DNA of 64,000 nt from Hydractinia symbiolongicarpus (lineage: Eukaryota; Cnidaria; Hydrozoa; Anthoathecata; Hydractiniidae), in contig NC_079886.1 in the NCBI RefSeq assembly GCF_029227915.1, positions 4,836,001 through 4,900,000 on the forward strand, read 5' to 3'. Positions 26,036-38,651 of the stretch are shown here, piece after piece; position 1 is the first letter of the stretch; every line of letters starts with the position of its first letter. The notes below the pieces were generated by a model that made no database searches, was not told where the DNA came from, and was given only the letters and a program-made list of their open reading frames with translations. The position numbers and the translations under genes were made by a program.

Positions 26036-28883
26036 TTAATTGAACTGATTTTGGACTTTCACAATATAAATCTGATAAATGAGACAAATGGACTTCAAGG
26101 AATAACATTCTCCTTAATTTGACATGATTGCTGGAATTCAACGATTACACTGGGTGCTGTGATAGCGCTTCATTTAAAAATTTAGATAAATAAGTCATTT
26201 TTTGATGTGGGACCAATCCTAGCCGTTAGCGTGCGCCAAAGAAATGGAGACAGTTTTAAAAACTACATTTCATTGACTTTCTAACGGTATCAGTCCGTTT
26301 GAGTTGCAACGATTGCGTCACATGTTCGTTTCAACATGTAATTAGCGATATGTTTCTGATATTACTTGGTTGCATTGCTTTACACTGTGAAACGATTGAC
26401 TGTGGCACTTAATTGAACTGACTTTCGACTTTGAAATTATAAATGTGATAAAAGAGACAATTGGACTCCAAGAGATAACATTCTCCTTAATTTCACATGA
26501 TTGCTGGAATTCAGCGATTTCACCGGGCGCTGTGATAGCGCTTCATTTAAAAATTTAGATGAATGAGTCATTTTTTGATGTGGGACCAATCTTAGCCGTT
26601 AGTGCGCGCTGAAGAAATAGAGAAAGTCTCAAAAGCTACATTTCATTGAATTTCTAACGGTATCAGTCCGTTTGAGTTACAACGAGTACGTCACATATTG
26701 GTACCAACATGTATTTAGCGATATGCTTCTGATATTACTAGGCTGCATCGCTATTAACAGTAAAAAGGTTGACTGTGGGACTTAATTGAACTGTTTTTAG
26801 ACTTTGACCTTATAAATGTCATCAATGAGACAATTAGACTCCAAGAAATAACGTTCTTCTTAATTTGAAATGATTGCTGGAATTCAGCGATTTCACCGGG
26901 CGCTGTGATAGCGCTTCATTTAAAAATTTAGATAAATAAGTCATTTTTTATGTGGGACAAATCTTAGCCGTTAGCGCGCGCTGAAGAAATAGAGAAAGTT
27001 TCAAAAGCTTTATTTCATGGACTTTCTAACGGTTTCAGTCCGTTTGAGTTACAACGGTTGCGTCACATATTGGTACCAACATTTATTAAGCGATATTTTT
27101 CTAATATTACTTGTTTGCATCGCCTTTTACAGTGAAACGATTGACTGTGGGACTTAATTGAACTGATTTTGGACTTTCACAATATAAATGTGATAAATGA
27201 GACAAATGGACTTCAAGAAATAACATTCTCCTTAATTTGACATGATTGCTGGAATTCAACGATTACACTGGGTGCTGTGATAGCGCTTCATTTAAAAATT
27301 TAGATAAATAAGTCATTTTTTGATGTGGGACCAATCCTAGCCATTAGCGTGCGCCAAAGAAATGGAGACAGTTTTAAAAACTACATTTCATTGACTTTCT
27401 AACGGTATCAGTCCGTTTGAGTTACAACGGTTGCGTCACATATTGGTACCAACATGTATTTAACGATATGTTTCTGATATTACTTGGTTGCATCGCTTCT
27501 AACAGTGAAACGAGTGACTGTGCCACTAAATTGAACTGATATTGGACTTTGACTTTGTAATTGCCATAAATGAGACAACTGGACTCCAAGAAATAACGTT
27601 CTTCTTAATTTGAAATGATTGCTGAAACTCAGCAATTACACTGGGTGCCGTGGTAGCGCTTTATTTAAAAATTCAGATAAAAAAGTCATGTTGTACTGTG
27701 GAACCAATCGTAACCGTTAGCGCGCGCTGGAGAAAGAGAGTCAGTTTCAGAAGCTACATTCCATTGACTTTCTAACGGTATCTGTCCGTTTAAGTTACGA
27801 CGGTTGCGTCACATTTTGGTACCAACATGTATTTAGCGATATGTTTCTGATATTACTAGGTTGCATCGCTATTAACACTAAACCGATTGACTGTCGGATT
27901 TAATTGAAGTGATTTTGGACTTTGAACTTATAAATGTGATAAATCAGACAATTGTACTCCAAGAAATAACATTCTTCTTAATTTGACATGATTGCTTGAA
28001 CTCAACGATTAACCTGGGAGCTGTGACAGCGCTTTATTAAAAAATGTAGATAAATCAGTTATTTTGTACTGTGGGACTTATCTTAGCCGTTAGCACGTAC
28101 TGAAGATTTAGAGACAGTTTCAAAAACTAAATTTCATTGACTTTCTAACGGTTTCAGTCCGTTTGGGTTACAACAGTTGCGTCACATATTGGTAACAACA
28201 TGTATTTACCGACATGTTTCTGATATTACTAAGTTGCATCGCTTATAACAATAAAACGATTGATTGTGGGACTTAATTAAACTGATTTTAGACTTTGACC
28301 CTACAAATGTCTTCAATGAGACAATTGAACTCCAAGAAATAACATTCTTCATAATTTGACCTGATTGGTGGAACTCCGCGATTACACTGGGCACTGTGGC
28401 AGCACTTGATTTAAAGATTTAGATACATAAGTCATATTTTACTGTGGCACCAATCCTAGCCGATGGCTCGCGCTGAAGAAATAGAGACAGTTTCAAAAAC
28501 AACATTTCATTGACTTTCTAACGCTTTCATTTCGTTTGAGTTACAACGGTTGCGTCAGATATTTGTACCAACATGTAATTAGCGATATGTTTCTGATATT
28601 ACTTAGTTGCATTGCTTTTAACTGTGAAACGATTGACTGTGGCACTTAATTGAACTGATTTTAGATTTTGACCTTATAAATGTCATCAATGAGACTATTG
28701 GACTCCAAGAAATAACATTCTTTTTAATTTGACATGATTGCTTGAACACAACGATTACACTGGGGATCTGTGACAGCGCTTTATTAAAAAATTCAGTTAA
28801 AAAATTCATGTTGTACTGTGGAACCAATCGTAACCGTTAGCGCCAGCTAAAGAAATAGAAACAGTTTCAAAAACTACTTTTCA

Positions 28884-30342
28884 TTAACCTTCTAACGGTA
28901 TCAGTCCGTTTGAGTTGCAACGATTGCGTCACATGTTCGTTTCAACATGTAATTAGCGATATGTTTCTGATATTACTTGGTTGCATTGCTTTACACTGTG
29001 AAACGATTGACTGTGGCACTTAATTGAACTGACTTTCGACTTTGAAATTATAAATGTGATAAAAGAGACAATTGGACTCCAAGAGATAACATTCTCCTTA
29101 ATTTCACATGATTGCTGGAATTCAGCGATTTCACCGGGCGCTGTGATAGCGCTTCATTTAAAAATTTAGATGAATGAGTCATTTTTTGATGTGGGACCAA
29201 TCTTAGCCGTTAGTGCGCGCTGAAGAAATAGAGAAAGTTTCAAAAGCTACATTTCATTGAATTTCTAACGGTATCAGTCCGTTTGAGTTACAACGAGTAC
29301 GTCACATATTGGTACCAACATGTATTTAGCGATATGCTTCTGATATTACTAGGCTGCATCGCTATTAACAGTAAAAAGGTTGACTGTGGGACTTAATTGA
29401 ACTGTTTTTAGACTTTGACCTTATAAATGTCATCAATGAGACAATTAGACTCCAAGAAATAACGTTCTTCTTAATTTGAAATGATTGCTGAAACTCAGCA
29501 ATTACACTGGGTGCCGTGGTAGCGCTTTATTTAAAAATTTAGATAAATAAGTCATTTTTTACTGTGGGACCAATCCTAGCCGTTAGCGCGCGCTGAAGAA
29601 AAAAGACATTTTCTAGAACTACATTTCATTGACTTTCTAACGGTATCAGTCTGTTTGAGGTACAACGGTTGCGTCACATATTGGTACCAACATTTATTTA
29701 GCGATATTTTTCTAATATTACTAGGTTGCATCGCTTTTAACAGTGAAACGATTGACTGCGGGACTTAATTGAACTGACTTTGGACTTTGACATAATAAAT
29801 GTGATGACAGAGACAATTGGCATGATTGCTGGAATTCAGCGATTTCACTGGGCTCTGTTATAGCGCTTCATTTAAAAATTTAGATAAATAAGTCATTTTT
29901 TATGTGGGACAAATCTTAGCCGTTAGCGCGCGCTGAAGAAATAGAGAAAGTTTCAAAAGCTTTATTTCATGGACTTTCTAACGGTTTCAGTCCGTTTGAG
30001 TTACAACGGTTGCGTCACATATTGGTACCAACATTTATTAAGCGATATTTTTCTAATATTACTTGTTTGCATCGCTTTTTACAGTGAAACGATTGACTGT
30101 GGGACTTAATTGAACTGATTTTGGACTTTCACAATATAAATCTGATAAATGAGACAAATGGACTTCAAGGAATAACATTCTCCTTAATTTGACATGATTG
30201 CTGGAATTCAACGATTACACTGGGTGCTGTGATAGCGCTTCATTTAAAAATTTAGATAAATAAGTCATTTTTTGATGTGGGACCAATCCTAGCCGTTAGC
30301 GTGCGCCAAAGAAATGGAGACAGTTTTAAAAACTACATTTCA
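28884..30342 (+). repeat. 1,459-bp tetramer HOR, first full copy before its tandem repeat
   Basis: This is three full monomers plus the 341-bp deleted monomer. The next copy starts at 30,343. Anchors 1,459 bp apart: GTGATGACAG at 29,801 and 31,260, CCAAGAAATA at 29,452 and 30,911, TTTCACATGA at 29,102 and 30,561. The same tetramer lies in the left half of the 4,070-bp duplication (24,814-26,272), followed there by a truncated copy. Confidence 0.8.
29765..30105 (+). repeat. 341-bp monomer with 31-bp deletion
   Basis: Same deletion and GTGATGACAG marker, junction at 29,820/29,821. This is the 4,070-bp duplicate of the first one. Confidence 0.92.
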
Positions 30343-31830
30343 TTGACTTTCTAACGGTATCAGTCCGTTTGAGTTGCAACGATTGCGTCACATGTTCGTT
30401 TCAACATGTAATTAGCGATATGTTTCTGATATTACTTGGTTGCATTGCTTTACACTGTGAAACGATTGACTGTGGCACTTAATTGAACTGACTTTCGACT
30501 TTGAAATTATAAATGTGATAAAAGAGACAATTGGACTCCAAGAGATAACATTCTCCTTAATTTCACATGATTGCTGGAATTCAGCGATTTCACCGGGCGC
30601 TGTGATAGCGCTTCATTTAAAAATTTAGATGAATGAGTCATTTTTTGATGTGGGACCAATCTTAGCCGTTAGTGCGCGCTGAAGAAATAGAGAAAGTCTC
30701 AAAAGCTACATTTCATTGAATTTCTAACGGTATCAGTCCGTTTGAGTTACAACGAGTACGTCACATATTGGTACCAACATGTATTTAGCGATATGCTTCT
30801 GATATTACTAGGCTGCATCGCTATTAACAGTAAAAAGGTTGACTGTGGGACTTAATTGAACTGTTTTTAGACTTTGACCTTATAAATGTCATCAATGAGA
30901 CAATTAGACTCCAAGAAATAACGTTCTTCTTAATTTGAAATGATTGCTGAAACTCAGCAATTACACTGGGTGCCGTGGTAGCGCTTTATTTAAAAATTTA
31001 GATAAATAAGTCATTTTTTACTGTGGGACCAATCCTAGCCGTTAGCGCGCGCTGAAGAAAAAAGACATTTTCTAGAACTACATTTCATTGACTTTCTAAC
31101 GGTATCAGTCTTTTTGAGGTACAACGGTTGCGTCACATATTGGTACCAACATTTATTTAGCGATATTTTTCTAATATTACTAGGTTGCATCGCTTTTAAC
31201 AGTGAAACGATTGACTGCGGGACTTAATTGAACTGACTTTGGACTTTGACATAATAAATGTGATGACAGAGACAATTGGCATGATTGCTGGAATTCAGCG
31301 ATTTCACTGGGCTCTGTGATAGCGCTTCATTTAAAAATTTAGATAAATAAGTCATTTTTTATGTGGGACAAATCTTAGCCGTTAGCGCGCGCTGAAGAAA
31401 TAGAGAAAGTTTCAAAAGCTTTATTTCATGGACTTTCTAACGGTTTCAGTCCGTTTGAGTTACAACGGTTGCGTCACATATTGGTACCAACATTTATTAA
31501 GCGATATTTTTCTAATATTACTTGTTTGCATCGCTTTTTACAGTGAAACGATTGACTGTGGGACTTAATTGAACTGATTTTGGACTTTCACAATATAAAT
31601 CTGATAAATGAGACAAATGGACTTCAAGGAATAACATTCTCCTTAATTTGACATGATTGCTGGAATTCAACGATTACACTGGGTGCTGTGATAGCGCTTC
31701 ATTTAAAAATTTAGATAAATAAGTCATTTTTTGATGTGGGACCAATCCTAGCCGTTAGCGTGCGCCAAAGAAATGGAGACAGTTTTAAAAACTACATTTC
31801 ATTGACTTTCTAACGGTATCAGTCCGTTTG
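30343..31830 (+). repeat. 1,459-bp tetramer HOR, second copy
   Basis: This follows the previous copy in register. At about 31,830 it leaves the tetramer: GAGTTGCAACGATTGCGTCA of the first copy is replaced by GAGTTACAACGGTTGCGTCA, and the monomer with ATTACATTGTTGCATCGC begins. Confidence 0.75.
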
Positions 31831-32392
31831 AGTTACAACGGTTGCGTCACATATTGGTACCAACATGTATTTAGCGATATTTTTCTAATATTACATTGTT
31901 GCATCGCTTTTAACTATGGAACGATTGGCTGTGGGACTTAATTGGACTGATTATGGACTGTGACCTTGTAAATGTGATAAAAGAGACAATTGGACTCCAA
32001 GAAATAACATTCTTCTTAAATTGGCATGATTGCCGGAACTCAGCGATTACACTGGGCGCTGTGGTAGCGGTTCAATTAATAATGTAGGTAAATAATTCAT
32101 TTTTTACTGTGGGACCAATCCTAGTCGTTATCGCGCACTGAAGAAGTAGAGACAGTTTCAAAAACTACATTTCATTGACTTTCTAACGGTATCAGTCCGT
32201 TTGAGTTACAACGGTTGCGTCACATATTGGTAACCACATGTATTTAGCGATATTTTTCTAATATTACTATGTTGCATCGCTTTTAGCAGTGAAACGATTG
32301 ACTGTGGGACTTAATTGAACTGACTTTCGACTTTGAAATTATATATGTCATCAATGAGACAATTGGACTTCAAGAAATAACATTCTCCTTAA
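30561..32392 (+). repeat. 1,832-bp tandem duplication, copy 1
   Basis: Five monomers including one 341-bp variant, followed directly by a second copy. Anchors 1,832 bp apart: TTTCACATGA at 30,561 and 32,393, TTTTTGAGGT at 31,111 and 32,943, TTACATTGTT at 31,891 and 33,723. It overlaps the end of the 1,459-bp tetramer series, so it arose after the tetramer. Confidence 0.88.
31224..31564 (+). repeat. 341-bp monomer with 31-bp deletion
   Basis: Same deletion, junction at 31,279/31,280, one tetramer (1,459 bp) after the previous one. It follows a monomer with the private change CAGTCTTTTTGAGG, shared with the copy 1,832 bp downstream. Confidence 0.92.
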
Positions 32393-34224
32393 TTTCACAT
32401 GATTGCTGGAATTCAGCGATTTCACCGGGCGCTGTGATAGCGCTTCATTTAAAAATTTAGATGAATGAGTCATTTTTTGATGTGGGACCAATCTTAGCCG
32501 TTAGTGCGCGCTGAAGAAATAGAGAAAGTTTCAAAAGCTACATTTCATTGAATTTCTAACGGTATCAGTCCGTTTGAGTTACAACGAGTACGTCACATAT
32601 TGGTACCAACATGTATTTAGCGATATGCTTCTGATATTACTAGGCTGCATCGCTATTAACAGTAAAAAGGTTGACTGTGGGACTTAATTGAACTGTTTTT
32701 AGACTTTGACCTTATAAATGTCATCAATGAGACAATTAGACTCCAAGAAATAACGTTCTTCTTAATTTGAAATGATTGCTGAAACTCAGCAATTACACTG
32801 GGTGCCGTGGTAGCGCTTTATTTAAAAATTTAGATAAATAAGTCATTTTTTACTGTGGGACCAATCCTAGCCGTTAGCGCGCGCTGAAGAAAAAAGACAT
32901 TTTCTAGAACTACATTTCATTGACTTTCTAACGGTATCAGTCTTTTTGAGGTACAACGGTTGCGTCACATATTGGTACCAACATTTATTTAGCGATATTT
33001 TTCTAATATTACTAGGTTGCATCGCTTTTAACAGTGAAACGATTGACTGCGGGACTTAATTGAACTGACTTTGGACTTTGACATAATAAATGTGATGACA
33101 GAGACAATTGGCATGATTGCTGGAATTCAGCGATTTCACTGGGCTCTGTGATAGCGCTTCATTTAAAAATTTAGATAAATAAGTCATTTTTTATGTGGGA
33201 CAAATCTTAGCCGTTAGCGCGCGCTGAAGAAATAGAGAAAGTTTCAAAAGCTTTATTTCATGGACTTTCTAACGGTTTCAGTCCGTTTGAGTTACAACGG
33301 TTGCGTCACATATTGGTACCAACATTTATTAAGCGATATTTTTCTAATATTACTTGTTTGCATCGCTTTTTACAGTGAAACGATTGACTGTGGGACTTAA
33401 TTGAACTGATTTTGGACTTTCACAATATAAATCTGATAAATGAGACAAATGGACTTCAAGGAATAACATTCTCCTTAATTTGACATGATTGCTGGAATTC
33501 AACGATTACACTGGGTGCTGTGATAGCGCTTCATTTAAAAATTTAGATAAATAAGTCATTTTTTGATGTGGGACCAATCCTAGCCGTTAGCGTGCGCCAA
33601 AGAAATGGAGACAGTTTTAAAAACTACATTTCATTGACTTTCTAACGGTATCAGTCCGTTTGAGTTACAACGGTTGCGTCACATATTGGTACCAACATGT
33701 ATTTAGCGATATTTTTCTAATATTACATTGTTGCATCGCTTTTAACTATGGAACGATTGGCTGTGGGACTTAATTGGACTGATTATGGACTGTGACCTTG
33801 TAAATGTGATAAAAGAGACAATTGGACTCCAAGAAATAACATTCTTCTTAAATTGGCATGATTGCCGGAACTCAGCGATTACACTGGGCGCTGTGGTAGC
33901 GGTTCAATTAATAATGTAGGTAAATAATTCATTTTTTACTGTGGGACCAATCCTAGTCGTTATCGCGCACTGAAGAAGTAGAGACAGTTTCAAAAACTAC
34001 ATTTCATTGACTTTCTAACGGTATCAGTCCGTTTGAGTTACAACGGTTGCGTCACATATTGGTAACCACATGTATTTAGCGATATTTTTCTAATATTACT
34101 ATGTTGCATCGCTTTTAGCAGTGAAACGATTGACTGTGGGACTTAATTGAACTGACTTTCGACTTTGAAATTATATATGTCATCAATGAGACAATTGGAC
34201 TTCAAGAAATAACATTCTCCTTAA
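32393..34224 (+). repeat. 1,832-bp tandem duplication, copy 2
   Basis: Second copy, in register. It ends where TTAATTTCACATGATTGC would restart but the sequence reads TTAATTTGACATGATTGC and continues into a different monomer at about 34,225. Confidence 0.88.
33056..33396 (+). repeat. 341-bp monomer with 31-bp deletion
   Basis: Same deletion, junction at 33,111/33,112, lying 1,832 bp after the previous one, in the second copy of the 1,832-bp duplication. Confidence 0.92.
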
Positions 34225-34374
34225 TTTGACATGATTGCTGGAATTCAACGATTACACTGGGTGCTGTGATAGCGCCTCATTTAAAAATTTAGATAAATAA
34301 GTCATTTTTTGATGTGGGACCAATCCTAGCCGTTAGCGTGCGCCAAAGAAGTGGAGACAGTTTCAAAAACTACA

Positions 34375-36240
34375 TTTCATTGACTTTCTAACGCTTTCAT
34401 TTCGTTTGAGTTACAACGGTTGCGTCAGATATTCGTACCAACATGTAATTAGCGATATGTTTCTGATATTACTTAGTTGCATTGCTTTTAACTGTGAAAC
34501 GATTGACTGTGGCACTTAATTGAACTGATTTTAGATTTTGACCTTATAAATGTCATCAATGAGACTATTGGACTCCAAGAAATAACATTCTTCTTAATTT
34601 GACATGATTGCTTGAACACAACGATTACACTGGGGATCTGTGACAGCGCTTTATTAAAAAATTCAGTTAAAAAATTCATGGTGTACTGTGGAACCAATCG
34701 TAACCGTTAGCGCCCGCTAAAGAAATAGAAACAGTTTCAAAAACTACTTTTCATTAACCTTCTAACGGTATCAGTCCGTTTGAGTTGCAACGATTGCGTC
34801 ACATGTTCGTTTCAACATGTAATTAGCGATATGTTTCTGATATTACTTGGTTGCATTGCTTTACACTGTGAAACGATTGACTGTGGCACTTAATTGAACT
34901 GACTTTCGACTTTGAAATTATAAATGTGATAAAAGAGACAATTGGACTCCAAGAGATAACATTCTCCTTAATTTCACATGATTGCTGGAATTCAGCGATT
35001 TCACCGGGCGCTGTGATAGCGCTTCATTTAAAAATTTAGATGAATGAGTCATTTTTTGATGTGGGACCAATCTTAGCCGTTAGTGCGCGCTGAAGAAATA
35101 GAGAAATTTTCAAAAGCTACATTTCATTGAATTTCTAACGGTATCAGTCCGTTTGAGTTACAACGAGTACGTCACATATTGGTACCAACATGTATTTAGC
35201 GATATGCTTCTGATATTACTAGGCTGCATCGCTATTAACAGTAAAAAGGTTGACTGTGGGACTTAATTGAACTGTTTTTAGACTTTGACCTTATAAATGT
35301 CATCAATGAGACAATTGGACTCCAAGAAATAACGTTCTTCTTAATTTGAAATGATTGCTGAAACTCAGCAATTACACTGGGTGCCGTGGTAGCGCTTTAT
35401 TTAAAAATTTAGATAAATAAGTCATTTTTTACTGTGGGACCAATCCTAGCCGTTAGCGCGCGCTGAAGAAAAAAGACATTTTCTAGAACTACATTTCATT
35501 GACTTTCTAACGGTATCAGTCTGTTTGAGGTACAACGGTTGCGTCACATATTGGTACCAACATTTATTTAGCGATATTTTTCTAATATTACTAGGTTGCA
35601 TCGCTTTTAACAGTGAAACGATTGACTGTGGGACTTAATTGAACTGACTTTGGACTTTGACATAATAAATGTGATGACAGAGACAATTGGCATGATTGCT
35701 GGAATTCAGCGATTTCACCGGGCTCTGTGATAGCGCTTCATTTAAAAATTTAGATAAATAAGTCATTTTTTATGTGGGACAAATCTTAGCCGTTAGCGCG
35801 CGCTGAAGAAATAGAGAAAGTTTCAAAAGCTTTATTTCATGGACTTTCTAACGGTTTCAGTCCGTTTGAGTTACAATGGTTGCGTCACATATTGGTACCA
35901 ACATTTATTAAGCGATATTTTTCTAATATTACTTGTTTGCATCGCTTTTTACAGTGAAACGATTGACTGTGGGACTTAATTGAACTGATTTTGGACTTTC
36001 ACATTATAAATGTGATAAATGAGACAAATGGACTTCAAGAAATAACATTCTCCTTAATTTGACATGATTGCTGGAATTCAACGATTACACTGGGTGCTGT
36101 GATAGCGCTTCATTTAAAAATTTAGATAAATAAGTCATTTTTTGATGTGGGACCAATCCTAGCCGTTAGCGTGCGCCAAAGAAATGGAGACAGTTTTAAA
36201 AACTACATTTCATTGACTTTCTAACGGTATCAGTCCGTTT
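34375..36240 (+). repeat. Copy of 28,505-30,370 (offset 5,870 bp)
   Basis: From CTAACGCTTTCATTTCGTTT onward this follows the right part of the 4,070-bp unit: GTGATGACAG is at 35,671 (29,801) and GTGCGCCAAA at 36,171 (30,301). It brings an A''-type monomer back into B/C territory, and with it the recurring minus-strand frame at 34,488-34,697, which differs at one residue. Confidence 0.8.
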
Positions 36241-36953
36241 GAGTTACAACGGTTGCGTCACATATTGGTACCAACATGTATTTAGCGATATTTTTCTAAT
36301 ATTACATTGTTGCATCGCTTTTAACTATGGAACAATTGGCTGTGGGACTTAATTGGACTGATTATGGACTGTGACCTTGTAAATGTGATAAAAGAGACAA
36401 TTGGACTCCAAGAAATAACATTCTTCTTAAATTGGCATGATTGCCGGAACTCAGCGATTACACTGGGCGCTGTGGTAGCGGTTCAATTAATAATGTAGGT
36501 AAATAATTCATTTTTTACTGTGGGACCAATCCTAGTCGTTATCGCGCACTGAAGAAGTAGAGACAGTTTCAAAAACTACATTTCATTGACTTTCTAACGG
36601 TATCAGTCCGTTTGAGTTACAACGGTTGCGTCACATATTGGTAACAACATGTATTTAGCGATATTTTTCTAATATTACTATGTTGCATCGCTTTTAGCAG
36701 TGAAACGATTGACTGTGGGACTTAATTGAACTGACTTTCGACTTTGAAATTATATATGTCATCAATGAGACAATTGGACTTCAAGAAATAACATTCTCCT
36801 TAATTTGACATGATTGCTGGAATTCAACGATTACACTGGGTGCTGTGATAGCGCTTCATTTAAAAATTTAGATAAATAAGTCATTTTTTGATGTGGGACC
36901 AATCCTAGCCGTTAGCGTGCGCCAAAGAAGTGGAGACAGTTTCAAAAACTACA
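34949..36953 (+). repeat. 2,579-bp offset duplicate of 32,370-34,374
   Basis: Anchors 2,579 bp apart: GTGATGACAG at 33,092 and 35,671, TTACATTGTT at 33,723 and 36,302, GCCAAAGAAG at 34,342 and 36,921. Seven monomers, one of them shortened, make up the period. Small differences (CTTTTTGAGG versus CTGTTTGAGG; CAATTAGACT versus CAATTGGACT) show it is not a perfect copy. Confidence 0.8.
35635..35975 (+). repeat. 341-bp monomer with 31-bp deletion
   Basis: Last copy of the deleted monomer, junction at 35,690/35,691, 2,579 bp after the previous one. None was seen to the right, so the variant is confined to about 25.7-36.0 kb. Confidence 0.92.
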
Positions 36954-37604
36954 TTTCATTGACTTTCTAACGGTATCAGTCCGTTTGAGTTACAACGGTT
37001 GCGTCACATATTAGTACCAACATGTATTTAGCGATATTTTTCTGATATTACTAGGTTGAATCGCTTTTAACTATGGAACGATTGGCTGTGGGACTTAATT
37101 GGACTGATTATGGACTGTGACCTTGTAAATGTGATAAAAGAGACAATTGGACTCCAAGAAATAACATTCTTTTTAATTTGACATGGTTGCTTGAACTCAG
37201 CAGTTTCACTGGCGTTGTGGTAGCGCTTTATTTAAAAATTTAGATAAAAAATTCAATATTTACTGTGGGATCAATCCTAGCTGTTAGCGCGCTAAAGAAA
37301 TAGAGACAGTTTCAAAAACTACATTCAATTGAATTTTTAACGGTGTCAGACCGTTTGAGTTACAACGGTTGGGTCACATTTTCGTACCAACTTCTATTTA
37401 GCGATATTTTTCGGATATTACTAGGTTGAATCGCTTTTAACAATGGAACGATTGACTGTGGGATTTAATTGGACTGATTATGGACTGTGACCTTGTAAAT
37501 GTGATAAATGAGACAATTGGACTCCAAGAAATAACATTCTTTTTAAATTGGCATGATTGCCGGAACTCAGCGACTACACTGGGCGCTGTGGCATCGCTTC
37601 ATTT
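36790..37604 (+). repeat. Copy 1 of an 815-bp segment repeated at +1,862 bp
   Basis: This matches 38,652-39,466. Anchors: GCCAAAGAAG at 36,921 and 38,783, GCGATATTTT at 37,031 and 38,893, CTTCTATTTA at 37,391 and 39,253. To the left, AGAAATAAC here versus AGAGATAAC in copy 2 marks the edge; to the right, AAAAATGTAGGTAAATAAG versus ACATTTTAGATAAATAAG. Confidence 0.78.
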
Positions 37605-38651
37605 AAAAATGTAGGTAAATAAGTCATTTTTTACTGTGGGACCAATCCTAGTCGTTATCGCGCACTGAAGAAATAGAGACAGTTTCAAAAACTACATTTC
37701 ATTGACTTTCTAACGGTATCAGTCCGTTTGAGTTACAACGGTTGCGTCACATATTGGTAACAACATGTATTTAGCAATATTTTTCTTATATTACTAGGTT
37801 GCATCGCTTTTTGCAGTGAAACGATTGACTGTGGGACTTAATTGAACTGACTTTGGACTTTGACATTATAAATGTGATAAAAGAGACAATTGGACTACAA
37901 GAGATAACATTCTCCTTAGATTGACATGATTGCTGGAATTCAGCGATTTCACTGGGCTCTGTGATAGCGCTTCATTTAAAAGTTTAGATAAATCAGTCAT
38001 TTTTTGATGTGGGACCAGTCTTAGCCGTTAGTCCGCGCTGAAAAAATAGAGAAAGTTTCAAAAGCTACATTTCATTGACTTTCTAACGGTATCAGTCCGT
38101 TTGAGTTACAACGGTTGCGTCACATATTGGTGCCAACATGTATTTAGCGATATTTTTCTAATATTACTATGTTGCATCGCTTTTAGCAGTGAAACGATTG
38201 ACTGTGGGACTTAATTGAACTGACTTTCGACTTTGAAATTATAAATGTGATAAAAGAGACAATTGGACTCCAAGAGATAACATTCTCCTTAATTTGACAT
38301 GATTGCTGGGATTCAGCGATTTCACCGGGCGCTGTGATAGCGCTTTATTTAAAAATTTAGATAAATAAGTCATTTTTTGATGTGGGACCAATCTTAGCCG
38401 TTAGCGCGCGCTGAAGAAATAGAGAAAGTTTCAAAAGTTTTATTTCATGGACTTTCCAACGATTTCAGTCCGTTTGAGTTACAACGGTTGCGTCACATAT
38501 TGGTAACAACATGTATTTAGCGATATTTTTCTTATATTACTAGGTTGCATCGCTTTTAGCAGTGAAACGATTGACTGTGGGACTTAATTGAACTGACTTT
38601 GGACTTTGACATTATAAATGTGATAAAAGAGACAATTGGACTACAAGAGAT

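Larger units (their letters stand above)
22801..26870 (+). repeat. 4,070-bp tandem duplication, copy 1
   Basis: The segment is followed immediately by a near-identical copy at 26,871-30,940. Many anchors keep an offset of exactly 4,070: TCAAAAGCTT at 22,931 and 27,001, CCATTAGCGT at 23,271 and 27,341, GTGATGACAG at 25,731 and 29,801. I noticed one substitution (T at 23,323, G at 27,393) but did not align every base. The unit holds 11 monomers, one of them shortened to 341 bp. It contains a partial hexamer HOR (about 23,375-25,090) and part of a tetramer HOR. Confidence 0.92.
26871..30940 (+). repeat. 4,070-bp tandem duplication, copy 2
   Basis: The junction with copy 1 lies in the shared string ATGATTGCTG. 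To its left copy 1 ends with TAACGTTCTTCTTAATTTGA and to its right the TGGAATTCAGCG form starts. Copy 2 carries the same 341-bp deleted monomer (29,765-30,105). After 30,940 the sequence no longer continues as a third copy but follows the 1,459-bp tetramer period. Confidence 0.92.

Noticed and set aside
17428-34697. Recurring minus-strand open frames of 62-69 codons (for example at 17,428, 19,663, 21,898, 24,136, 28,206 and the partner set ending at 34,697)
   Set aside because: They recur at exactly the HOR spacing, have no recognisable domain or start context, and are broken in other monomers. They reflect copied satellite, not a gene family.
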